Positions 1 through 5,721 of a DNA stretch of 5,721 nucleotides are shown here, piece after piece (position 1 is the stretch's first letter; every line of letters begins with the position of its first letter). The translations under genes and the position numbers were made by a program. The DNA comes from Flavobacterium sp. (GTDB lineage: Bacteria > Bacteroidota > Bacteroidia > Flavobacteriales > Flavobacteriaceae). The stretch lies in contig JAHEBK010000123.1 in NCBI GenBank assembly GCA_024642295.1, positions 1-5,721 on the forward strand. Reading direction: 5' to 3'. Under the pieces are notes generated by a model. The model made no database searches and had not been told where the DNA came from. It saw only the letters and a program-made list of their open reading frames with translations.

Positions 1-200
1 CAAAGGGCACAAAATTTTTTGTCAACTTGCGTGAGGGCGCAGGTTTTTCTATACATAAAGAGACTAAGGTTTTTGGTTTAAACACAAAGTGCACTGAGAA
101 GGCACAAAGGTCATAAAGTTTTTAACAGCAACCCTGTCTTTTCTTTGTGTCTTTGCGCCTTTGAGATAAAAACTTTTCTTAGCGTCTTTGCGGTAAAAAC
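1..200. repeat. CAAAG/CTTTG-rich imperfect inverted repeat
   Basis: Non-coding DNA built from repeated CAAAG words in the left half and CTTTG words in the right half. The inner arms are 100-118 (AGGCACAAAGGTCATAAAG) and 143-160 (CTTTGTGTCTTTGCGCCT), which pair nearly throughout around a 24-base loop. Outer arms at about 83-100 and 175-192 also pair imperfectly (CACAAAGTGCACTGAGAA against the complement of TTCTTAGCGTCTTTGCG). Three CTTTG words sit exactly 8 bases apart at 143, 151 and 159. Further degenerate copies occur at 1-14 and about 54-69, so the element probably continues beyond the window's left edge. Similar CTTTGYGTCTTTGCG-like repeats are, from memory, common between genes in flavobacterial and other environmental genomes. 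Its function is unknown. An open frame of 65 codons across it on the minus strand looks spurious. Confidence 0.6.
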
Positions 201-202
201 AA

Positions 203-210
203 TACTTTTG
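203..210 (+). promoter_or_regulatory. Putative -7 box of the DUF423 gene promoter
   Basis: TACTTTTG matches the Bacteroidota -7 consensus TAnnTTTG exactly and ends 23 bases before the ATG at 234, leaving a short leader. No TTG is found at the expected distance upstream; the nearest candidate is TTA at 179-181, 21 bases away. The -33 side would fall inside the right end of the CAAAG/CTTTG repeat, so the repeat may form part of this promoter. Confidence 0.4.
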
Positions 211-233
211 CTATTCAATCTAAGAAAATAACG

Positions 234-620
234 ATGGATAAAAAAATAACCGCTACAGGAGCATTGATAGGGATGATTGCAATAATTTTTGGTGCTTTTG
301 GTGCTCATGCCTTAAAGAAAATTTTGACTCCTGAATTATTAGCTACTTTTGAAACCGGAGTACGTTACCAAATGTACCAAGCTTTTTTTCTATTGTTGTT
401 GCCTACTTTTAAAATACTGAGCGAAAAGACTAAAAAAACAGTTTTTTATCTTATTCTAATAGGAGTGATTTTATTTTCAGGTTCCATTTATGGACTGGCG
501 ACAAACTACCTAACGCCTTTTGATTTTAAGACTATTGGTTTTGTAACTCCTATCGGTGGGTTGTTAATTATTATTGGTTGGGGAATGGTATTTTTTAATT
601 ATTTTAGAAATAAATCCTAA
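234..620 (+). CDS. DUF423 family (YgdD-like) small integral membrane protein
   Basis: A 128-residue hydrophobic protein of the DUF423 family, whose biochemical function is not established. Family landmarks are visible: GAFGAHALK at residues 20-28, FETGVRYQMYQA at 39-50, a Gly/Ser-Tyr turn (SGSIYGL) at 82-88 and TPIGGLLIIIGW at 105-116. About four membrane-spanning stretches can be drawn (roughly 4-22, 46-60, 68-88 and 103-123), with a lysine-rich loop around 64-69, so it should sit in the inner membrane. The length is normal for the family. Many relatives have His where this one has Gln49 in the RYQMYxA motif. The ATG start is supported by the family motif beginning close to the N-terminus and by a -7 box just upstream; there is no clear Shine-Dalgarno. 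It is followed after 62 bases by pckA with no visible terminator between them, so read-through is possible, although no functional link to pckA is apparent. Confidence 0.85.
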   Translation: MDKKITATGALIGMIAIIFGAFGAHALKKILTPELLATFETGVRYQMYQAFFLLLLPTFKILSEKTKKTVFYLILIGVILFSGSIYGLATNYLTPFDFKTIGFVTPIGGLLIIIGWGMVFFNYFRNKS

Positions 621-682
621 GCTTTTTCGCTATAAATCGTTACCTTTAGTATATGATTCTTACTTCCTAAAAGGTACTATTT

Positions 683-2281
683 ATGAGCAACAATACAATC
701 AAACAAATTCCTAATCTTGATGGGATAGGAATTGTAAATGCCAAAATCAATTATCAATTATCTGCCGACGAATTACATCAAGCAACTCTAGCATTAGGTC
801 AAGGTGTTGAAAGCGCTTCAGGAGCATTAGTTATCAATACGGGCAAGTTTTCTGGACGGTCACCCAAAGATCGTTTTATTGTTAAAGATGCTATTACCGA
901 AAATGAAGTATGGTGGGGAGAGGTCAATATTCCTTTTGAACCTAATGATTTTGATGCTTTATACAATAAGTTAACGGCTTACTTATCCAACAAAGAAATA
1001 TTTGTTCGAGATAGTTATGTGTGTGCTGAACCTAAATATCGATTGAATGTCAGGGTTGTAACTGAAACTCCTTGGGCAAATTTGTTTTGCCACAATATGT
1101 TTTTAAGGCTGAATGAAGAGGAATTAGAGCATTTTGAAACCGACTGGACCGTGATTTGTGCGCCTAGTTTTTTGGCAGACCCTAAAGTTGACAAAACCCG
1201 TCAAGGTAATTTTGCTATTTTAAATTTTAGTCGAAAAATAGTCATCATTGGCGGAACTGGTTATACAGGGGAAATAAAAAAAGGAATTTTTTCGGCTTTG
1301 AATTTTATGTTGCCTGTGAATGAAAAAATCCTGTCCATGCATTGCAGTGCTAATGTTGGGGAAGATGGTGAAACGGCCATTTTCTTTGGTTTGTCAGGTA
1401 CGGGAAAAACAACTCTTTCTGCTGATCCTAATCGGAAATTAATCGGGGATGATGAGCACGGTTGGACAAAAGAAAACACGGTTTTTAATTTTGAAGGAGG
1501 TTGTTATGCTAAAGTTGTAAATCTTTCTGAAGAAAATGAACCGGATATCTATCGAGCAGTTAGAAAAGGGGCTTTAGTAGAAAATGTAGTCTTTAAAAAA
1601 GGAACGAATGAAATTGATTATAGCGATATTTCGATTTCTCCTAATACACGCGTGAGTTATCCTATCGAGCATATTGATACTATTCAACCAGGTTCTGTTG
1701 GGGGGAATCCTAAAAATATATTTTTCTTAACAGCAGATTCATTTGGTATTTTACCTCCAATTGCACGATTGACACCAGGGCAAGCAGCGTATCATTTTAT
1801 TTCAGGGTATACTGCTAAAATTGCTGGTACTGAAGCCGGTGTCACCGAACCACAACCTAATTTTTCGGCTTGTTTTGGGGCTCCATTTATGCCTTTGCAT
1901 CCCACACGTTATGCAGAAATGCTGAGTCAAAAAATAAAGGAAGATGAGGCTACAGTTTGGCTTATCAATACAGGTTGGACCGGCGGTGCTTACGGGACTG
2001 GAAACCGAATGAAATTGAAATACACTCGCGCAATGATCGATGCTGCTCTTTCGGGCGAATTGAATACTGTAAATTATATCTCTCATGCCGTTTTCGGTAT
2101 TGCGATTCCACAATCTTGTCCAAATGTACCTAGCGAAATTTTGAATCCGAGAGATACATGGAGTGATAAAGAACTGTACGATGTGAAAGCGGTTGAATTG
2201 GCTCGAAAATTTCAAGCTAATTTTGTTGAATTTTCAGAGTATGCGAATGAAGAGATTTTGGCAGGAGCGCCTAAAATATAG
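683..2281 (+). CDS. pckA: Phosphoenolpyruvate carboxykinase (ATP), EC 4.1.1.49
   Basis: Converts oxaloacetate and ATP to phosphoenolpyruvate, CO2 and ADP in the cytosol, the entry step of gluconeogenesis from amino acids and TCA intermediates. It has 532 residues, close to the 540 of the E. coli enzyme, and appears complete. Visible active-site motifs are FSGRSPKDR with Arg59 (matching E. coli Arg65), GYTGEIKKG with Tyr194 and Lys200 (Tyr207 and Lys213 in E. coli), MHCSAN with His220 (His232), the P-loop GLSGTGKT at 236-243 with Lys242 (Lys254), the metal-binding IGDDEHGW at 254-261 with Asp256 and Asp257, and NTRVSYPI with Arg323 (Arg333). These place it in the ATP-dependent family, not the GTP-dependent one. 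The ATG has a weak AAAAGG eight bases upstream. A one-mismatch -7 box (TACCTTTA, 641-648) lies in the gap after the DUF423 gene, but no -33 TTG is seen, so its own promoter is uncertain. It ends at a TAA and runs into the shared terminator facing rpmA. Confidence 0.97.
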   Translation: MSNNTIKQIPNLDGIGIVNAKINYQLSADELHQATLALGQGVESASGALVINTGKFSGRSPKDRFIVKDAITENEVWWGEVNIPFEPNDFDALYNKLTAYLSNKEIFVRDSYVCAEPKYRLNVRVVTETPWANLFCHNMFLRLNEEELEHFETDWTVICAPSFLADPKVDKTRQGNFAILNFSRKIVIIGGTGYTGEIKKGIFSALNFMLPVNEKILSMHCSANVGEDGETAIFFGLSGTGKTTLSADPNRKLIGDDEHGWTKENTVFNFEGGCYAKVVNLSEENEPDIYRAVRKGALVENVVFKKGTNEIDYSDISISPNTRVSYPIEHIDTIQPGSVGGNPKNIFFLTADSFGILPPIARLTPGQAAYHFISGYTAKIAGTEAGVTEPQPNFSACFGAPFMPLHPTRYAEMLSQKIKEDEATVWLINTGWTGGAYGTGNRMKLKYTRAMIDAALSGELNTVNYISHAVFGIAIPQSCPNVPSEILNPRDTWSDKELYDVKAVELARKFQANFVEFSEYANEEILAGAPKI

Positions 2282-2348
2282 CCTATAGAAAATAGTATAA
2301 TAGCTAATAAGTATATTTTAAAGCACTTGTTATGTGTTTGGTTAAAAT

Positions 2349-2389
2349 AAAAAGGCTGTCTGAAAAATAAATTTCAGACAGCCTTTTTT
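2349..2389. terminator. Bidirectional intrinsic terminator between pckA and rpmA
   Basis: A perfect 17-base-pair inverted repeat: AAAAAGGCTGTCTGAAA at 2349-2365 and its complement at 2372-2388, around a 6-base loop (AATAAA). Read on the plus strand the GC-containing core is followed by six Ts (2384-2389); read on the minus strand the A-run at 2349-2353 gives a T-run. It lies 67 bases past the pckA stop and 51 bases past the rpmA stop, so it suits ending both convergent transcripts. Confidence 0.9.
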
Positions 2390-2400
2390 AAAATTTTGTC

Positions 2401-2424
2401 AAGTTGTTTTTTATAAAACAACTT
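2401..2424. repeat. Perfect 10-bp hairpin just downstream of rpmA
   Basis: AAGTTGTTTT at 2401-2410 and AAAACAACTT at 2415-2424 form a perfect inverted repeat with a 4-base loop (TTAT). It lies 16 bases past the rpmA stop codon on the minus strand. No proper T-tract follows the stem in either direction, so it is not a classical terminator. It could protect the 3' end of the rplU-rpmA messenger or act as an upstream hairpin before the main terminator. The structure is seen directly; the role is inferred. Confidence 0.55.
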
Positions 2425-2440
2425 AGATTGAGAAAATCAA

Positions 2441-2707
2441 TTATGCTTCTACTTCGAATGGAAGGATTGAAACGTATGATTTGTTATCTCTTTTCTTTTG
2501 GAACTTCACAATTCCATCTACTCTTGCGTGTAGTGTGTGATCTTTACTGATGTAAACATTTTCACCTGGATTGTGTTTAGAACCTCTTTGTCTTACGATG
2601 ATGTTCCCTGCGATAGCAGCTTGTCCTCCATAAATCTTAACACCTAAACGTTTTGATTCTGATTCTCTACCATTCTTGGAACTACCGACACCTTTCTTGT
2701 GAGCCAT
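2441..2707 (-). CDS. rpmA: Large ribosomal subunit protein bL27
   Basis: An 88-residue complete bL27 protein, a component of the 50S subunit whose flexible N-terminus reaches towards the peptidyl transferase centre. The start [20 protein letters not shown] and the following LGVKIYGGQ are the conserved N-terminus. The central [26 protein letters not shown] (residues 36-61) contains the family signature, and the tail is [15 protein letters not shown]. The protein begins directly with the AHKKG sequence, so there is no cleavable N-terminal extension of the kind known from Firmicutes bL27. It follows rplU after a 24-base AT-rich gap without a promoter-like sequence or a Shine-Dalgarno, so the two are surely co-transcribed. 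Transcription ends at the hairpins at 2401-2424 and 2349-2389. Confidence 0.97.
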   Translation of the reverse strand: MAHKKGVGSSKNGRESESKRLGVKIYGGQAAIAGNIIVRQRGSKHNPGENVYISKDHTLHARVDGIVKFQKKRDNKSYVSILPFEVEA

Positions 2708-2731
2708 GACGTATTAGTTTTAATATTGTTA

Positions 2732-3154
2732 TTATTCTTGAGTATCTTCTTTTTTAGCTTTTGGAGCTTTTTTTACTTTCGGAGCTGCCTCTTCAGTAGT
2801 TGCTTCAACTGCTGCTTTTTTCGGAGCTGCTTTTTTAGCACCTGTTGCAGTAATACTTTCAATTACAATTTGAGTAAGATACTGTCTGTGACCGTTTCTC
2901 TTTTTGTATCCTTTTCTTCTTTTCTTTTTGAAAATGATAACTTTGTCTCCTTTTAAGTGTTGTAACACTTTAGCTTCTACTGAAGCACCTTCTATAGCTG
3001 GGGCGCCTAAAGTTACATTACCATTGTCGTCTAATAAAAGAACTTTGTCAAAAGAAACTTTTGAACCTTCTTCATTAGTCAAACGGTGAACATAAACCTT
3101 TAAGTCTTTGCTTACTTTGAACTGTTGCCCTGCTATCTCTACGATTGCATACAT
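2732..3154 (-). CDS. rplU: Large ribosomal subunit protein bL21 with Lys/Ala-rich C-terminal tail
   Basis: A 140-residue bL21, a 50S subunit protein that binds 23S rRNA. The first approximately 102 residues are the standard core: MYAIVEIAGQQFKV at the N-terminus, DKVLLL at 36-41, and the basic signature around 73-94 (IFKKKRRKGYKKRNGHRQYLT) with the invariant GHRQ. Bacterial bL21 is usually about 103 residues. Here residues 103-140 form an extra low-complexity tail of Ala, Lys, Pro and Glu (for example KKAAPKKAAVEA) that is likely disordered. Such tails are, as I recall, common in Bacteroidota bL21 and are not a sign of error: the frame is open and ends at TAA. The ATG is fixed by the conserved MYAIV start. 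The gene is first in the rplU-rpmA operon and has a strong consensus promoter about 30 bases upstream. Confidence 0.96.
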   Translation of the reverse strand: MYAIVEIAGQQFKVSKDLKVYVHRLTNEEGSKVSFDKVLLLDDNGNVTLGAPAIEGASVEAKVLQHLKGDKVIIFKKKRRKGYKKRNGHRQYLTQIVIESITATGAKKAAPKKAAVEATTEEAAPKVKKAPKAKKEDTQE

Positions 3155-3183
3155 ACTGAATGATTTATAAATTTTTAAGGTTG

Positions 3184-3213
3184 CAAATATACAATTTAAT
3201 TTTTATTGTGCAA
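3184..3213 (-). promoter_or_regulatory. Bacteroidota-type promoter of rplU-rpmA
   Basis: On the minus strand, TTG (3213-3211) is followed after 19 bases by TATATTTG (3191-3184). This is an exact match to the TTG-N17-20-TAnnTTTG promoter used by the primary sigma factor in Bacteroidota. Transcription would start near 3178, leaving a leader of only about 20-25 bases before the ATG at 3154. That is too short for a structured autoregulatory leader. Confidence 0.8.
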
Positions 3214-3315
3214 TCACTTAAAATAAAAAATCTAGTATTTTGTTTATTACGTGTATTTCAAGGGGTTGAACTTAATTTATAGCTCTAATTTTTTCTTAAA
3301 AAAACCTTGTAAATA

Positions 3316-3345
3316 TTCAATCCTAACGAAAAAAAAGTATTTTTG
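3316..3345 (+). promoter_or_regulatory. Probable promoter of the M16 peptidase gene pair
   Basis: TATTTTTG at 3338-3345 matches the -7 consensus TAnnTTTG exactly. TTC at 3316-3318, one base off the TTG consensus, lies 19 bases upstream. The predicted start of transcription near 3352 gives a leader of about 38 bases to the ATG at 3390. It would leave almost none for the GTG at 3357, which supports the later start. Confidence 0.6.
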
Positions 3346-3389
3346 AAGGAATTATTGTGGTACTCATAATACAATTTCTATTAATCCTT

Positions 3390-4712
3390 ATGAAAAAATA
3401 TATAATGATAGCAACTAGTGCTCTTATGTTAGGCGGAGTCGCTTCGGCACAAAAAATAGTTTTCGAAGAATATGACCTCGACAACGGCATGCATGTTATT
3501 CTACATCAAGACAATTCGGCTCCTGTAGTCGTGACTTCGGTGATGTATCATGTGGGCTCTAAAGATGAGAATCCTAATAAAACGGGTTTTGCGCATTTTT
3601 TCGAACATTTGTTGTTTGAAGGAACTAAGAATATTAAAAGAGGGGAATGGATGAAAATCGTTTCTTCGAATGGTGGCGTTAACAATGCCAATACATCCGA
3701 GGATCGTACCTATTATTATGAAGTATTCCCATCGAATAGTTTAGAATTAGGACTTTGGATGGAATCCGAAAGATTGAGACATCCCGTTATTGGTCAAATA
3801 GGAGTGGATACGCAAAAAGGAGTGATTAAGGAAGAGAAAAGATCGCGTTATGACAACCAACCTTATGGGTATGTTATTGAGGTTGTTAAAGAAAATATGT
3901 TTGTCAATCATCCGTATCGTTGGTCTGTAATTGGTTCTATGGAGCATTTGGAATCGGCTAAACTGGAAGATTTCCAAATGTTTAATCAAAAATTCTATGT
4001 ACCTAATAATGCTGTTCTGGTAGTAGCCGGCGATTTCAAAACAGCAGTAACCAAAGAGTGGATTCAAAAATATTTTGGCACCATTAAAAAAGGAACGGAT
4101 ATTAAAAGACCTATATATAAGGAAGAACCGATTACGCAAACAATAAAAGCCAATTACGAAGATCCAAACATTCAAATTCCGATGGTCTTGGTTTCCTATA
4201 GAACGCCTTCGATGAAAACAAGAGAAGCGAGAGTCTTGGATTTTATTTCATCCTATTTAAGTGACGGTAAAAGTTCTAAATTGTACAAGAAAATTGTCGA
4301 CGATAAGAAAAAAGCCTTGCAAATAGGAGCATTCTCGTATAGCCAAGAAGATTACGGGATGTATATTGTTTATGGGTTGCCAATGGAAGGCAATACGGCA
4401 GAAGATTTATTAAAGGAAATAGACGAAGAAATTGTGAAAATTCAAAGTGAATTGATTTCAGAGAAAGATTTCCAAAAGTTACAAAATCAGTTCGAAAATC
4501 AATATGTAAATAGCAATTCTAGTGTAGAAGGGATCGCTGAGAATTTAGCCAAATATTATATGCTTTTTGGTGATGTCAATTTAATTAATACAGATTGTGA
4601 AATTTATCACTCTATCACTAGAGAGGAAATTAAAGAAGTTGCCAAAAAATATTTGAATCCTAACCAACGCTTACTATTAGATTATGTTCCCTCTACTCAA
4701 GCTCAGAACTAA
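3390..4712 (+). CDS. Exported M16 family zinc peptidase, catalytic subunit
   Basis: A 440-residue member of the M16 (pitrilysin/mitochondrial processing peptidase) family, probably periplasmic. Residues 1-20 (MKKYIMIATSALMLGGVASA) are a type I signal peptide with a likely cut before Gln21. The N-terminal M16 domain has the inverted zinc motif HFFEH (His69, Glu72 as catalytic base, His73) within GFAHFFEHLLFEGT, and the third ligand is Glu149 in GVIKEEKR, 76 residues later. The C-terminal M16 domain starts around 200 (KFYVPNNAVLVVAGDF). In its later part, the Arg and Tyr that bind substrate in single-chain relatives are replaced by Val303 and Leu310. So it has chemistry but lacks the usual substrate clamp, which its neighbour seems to supply. 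The same frame is open upstream to a GTG at 3357; the ATG was chosen because a signal peptide begins there and because of the promoter position. The gap to the next gene is 7 bases. Confidence 0.92.
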   Translation: MKKYIMIATSALMLGGVASAQKIVFEEYDLDNGMHVILHQDNSAPVVVTSVMYHVGSKDENPNKTGFAHFFEHLLFEGTKNIKRGEWMKIVSSNGGVNNANTSEDRTYYYEVFPSNSLELGLWMESERLRHPVIGQIGVDTQKGVIKEEKRSRYDNQPYGYVIEVVKENMFVNHPYRWSVIGSMEHLESAKLEDFQMFNQKFYVPNNAVLVVAGDFKTAVTKEWIQKYFGTIKKGTDIKRPIYKEEPITQTIKANYEDPNIQIPMVLVSYRTPSMKTREARVLDFISSYLSDGKSSKLYKKIVDDKKKALQIGAFSYSQEDYGMYIVYGLPMEGNTAEDLLKEIDEEIVKIQSELISEKDFQKLQNQFENQYVNSNSSVEGIAENLAKYYMLFGDVNLINTDCEIYHSITREEIKEVAKKYLNPNQRLLLDYVPSTQAQN

Positions 4713-4719
4713 GTCCGTT

Positions 4720-5721
4720 ATGAAAAACACCAATTTCTTATTCATCCTATTATTACTCACTGGCATTATGCAAGCGCAAAATCATACACAACCCAAACCA
4801 GGGAAACTACCTACCGTTAATATCAAAAAGCCTCAAATGTTTACTTTGGCAAATGGCTTAAAAGTTTTGGTGGTGGAAGATCATAAATTACCTAGAGTCT
4901 CCTTCAGTCTTACCTTAGACAATCCTCCTTTTGTTGAAAAAGATAAAAAAGGAGTTGATGATTTGATTAGCAGTTTGATGGGGAACGGCAGTTTGAAAAC
5001 AGCTAAAGATGACTTTAATGAGGAAATAGATTTTATGGGTGCTTCTATTAGTTTAAGTTCTAATGGTGCTTATGCTAGTACGCTTTCAAAATATGCAGGT
5101 CGCGTTTTGGAATTATTATCAGAAAGTGCTTTGTTGCCTAATTTTACTCAAGAAGAGTTGGATAAGGAAAAAGCCAAGACCATTGAAACTTTAAAATCTC
5201 AAGAAAAAAGCAGTCCCGCAATTGCCAGTCGAGTTGTGGATGCTTTGGCATTTGGTAAAAACCACCCTGCTGGTGAATATATCACTCCAGAGTCTATCAA
5301 CAGAGTAACATTGGATGATGTGAAGAATAATTACCACACCTATTTTGTGCCTGAAAACGCCTATTTGGTTGTCATTGGAGATGTCAAATTCAATGAAGTA
5401 AAAGCTACTGTTGAAAAGTTTTTTGGGAATTGGGAAAAACGAAGCATTCCTAAACAAAACTATACGGATCCTGTAAATGTTCCTTTTACCCAAATTAATT
5501 TTGTTGACGTACCAAATGCTTCTCAATCTGAAATAGCATTAGTCAATACGATGTACTTAAAAATGAATGCTCCTGATTTTTTTCCGGCAATTATTGCTAC
5601 ACAGATTTTGGGAGGAGATTACAATAGCAACCTAAACATGAATTTGCGCGAAGCACATGGCTGGACGTATGGTGCGAGTTCGTCCATTGGAGTAGATAAA
5701 TATGTAACCAAATTAAAGTCG
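4720..5721 (+). CDS. Exported M16 family protein, non-catalytic partner subunit (3' end beyond the window)
   Basis: An open frame of 334 codons that is still open at the window edge, so the C-terminus is missing. Residues 1-19 (MKNTNFLFILLLLTGIMQA) form a signal peptide with a likely cut before Gln20. The N-terminal M16 fold is recognisable (FTLANGLKVLVVEDHKLPRV at 41-60). The zinc motif is lost: in GVDDLISSLMGNGS (78-91), aligned without gaps to GFAHFFEHLLFEGT of the upstream protein, Asp81, Ser84 and Ser85 replace His, Glu and His. The position of the third ligand falls near Gln161. The C-terminal domain begins around 208 (YFVPENAYLVVIGDV) and keeps the substrate-binding pair, Arg310 and Tyr317, in LREAHGWTYGA. 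The protein is therefore predicted to be proteolytically inactive alone and to pair with the catalytic subunit encoded 7 bases upstream. The ATG start is fixed by the signal peptide and the spacing. Confidence 0.9.
   Translation, partial: MKNTNFLFILLLLTGIMQAQNHTQPKPGKLPTVNIKKPQMFTLANGLKVLVVEDHKLPRVSFSLTLDNPPFVEKDKKGVDDLISSLMGNGSLKTAKDDFNEEIDFMGASISLSSNGAYASTLSKYAGRVLELLSESALLPNFTQEELDKEKAKTIETLKSQEKSSPAIASRVVDALAFGKNHPAGEYITPESINRVTLDDVKNNYHTYFVPENAYLVVIGDVKFNEVKATVEKFFGNWEKRSIPKQNYTDPVNVPFTQINFVDVPNASQSEIALVNTMYLKMNAPDFFPAIIATQILGGDYNSNLNMNLREAHGWTYGASSSIGVDKYVTKLKS

Noticed and set aside
1..200. CRISPR array or tandem repeat array
   Set aside because: The repeated words are short, degenerate and arranged as an inverted repeat. 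There are no regular direct repeats of 25-40 bases separated by unique spacers.
111..308. Open frame of 65 codons on the minus strand across the left repeat and the start of the DUF423 gene
   Set aside because: Its sequence is a translation of the CAAAG/CTTTG repeat plus the antisense of a real gene. It has no recognisable domain and no promoter.
1261..2215. Two open frames on the minus strand inside pckA (1261-1479 and 1802-2215)
   Set aside because: They lie antisense to a fully conserved pckA and have no family resemblance, so they are shadows of its codon pattern.
2699..2956. Open frame on the plus strand rich in Phe, Ser and Cys, opposite rplU
   Set aside because: It is the antisense of the Lys/Ala-rich bL21 tail. 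Lysine codons read as Phe on the other strand, which explains the odd composition.
2904..3089. Short plus-strand open frame opposite the bL21 core
   Set aside because: It is antisense to conserved ribosomal protein sequence and has no start signal or homology.
3181..3213. TTGCA...TGCAA inverted repeat over the rplU promoter as an operator
   Set aside because: The arms are only five bases and coincide with the two promoter boxes, so chance is enough to explain them.
3747..4175. Minus-strand open frame opposite the first M16 gene
   Set aside because: The plus-strand frame has intact M16 motifs across this stretch, and the antisense product shows no domain.
5191..5526. Minus-strand open frame opposite the second M16 gene
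   Set aside because: It is the antisense of a continuous M16 reading frame running from 4720 to the window end.
4720..5721. A pseudogene, because the M16 zinc motif is lost
   Set aside because: The frame is intact to the window edge, the signal peptide and the Arg/Tyr motif are kept, and loss of the zinc site is a normal state for partner subunits in this family.

Overview
The window looks like ordinary chromosomal DNA from a member of the Bacteroidota, most likely a flavobacterium close to Flavobacterium. The DNA is AT-rich. Promoters fit the Bacteroidota TTG-N19-TAnnTTTG pattern rather than sigma70 boxes. Shine-Dalgarno sequences are weak or absent. The bL21 protein carries a Lys/Ala-rich tail, and both exported proteins have an Ala-Gln junction after the signal peptide. 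The genus is an inference from this style and from remembered gene content, not from a search.

Layout from left to right. Bases 1-200 hold a CAAAG/CTTTG-rich imperfect inverted repeat of the interspersed, non-coding kind. It is followed by a small DUF423 (YgdD-like) membrane protein gene (234-620, +) and then by pckA, an ATP-dependent phosphoenolpyruvate carboxykinase (683-2281, +). pckA converges on the ribosomal protein genes rplU and rpmA, which lie on the minus strand (3154 to 2441). A strong, nearly symmetrical hairpin with A and T tracts on its flanks (2349-2389) can end transcription from both sides, and a second perfect hairpin (2401-2424) lies just past rpmA. To the right of rplU is a divergent promoter region of about 200 bp. 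It has a very good promoter for rplU-rpmA on the minus strand and a good one for the M16 peptidase genes on the plus strand.

The right end is a tightly spaced pair of exported M16 (pitrilysin/MPP-like) genes. The first (3390-4712) has the full HxxEH...E zinc site but lacks the Arg/Tyr substrate-binding pair. The second (4720 to the window end, 3'-truncated) lacks all the zinc ligands but keeps the Arg/Tyr pair. The two are complementary and probably form one heteromeric zinc protease in the periplasm.

The genes fall into three unrelated jobs: gluconeogenesis (pckA), translation (rplU-rpmA) and envelope proteolysis (the M16 pair), plus a membrane protein of unknown function. I found no mobile element, CRISPR array, tRNA or rRNA, and nothing that I would call a new system. 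The complementary M16 pair and the repeat at the left edge are the items most worth a second look.
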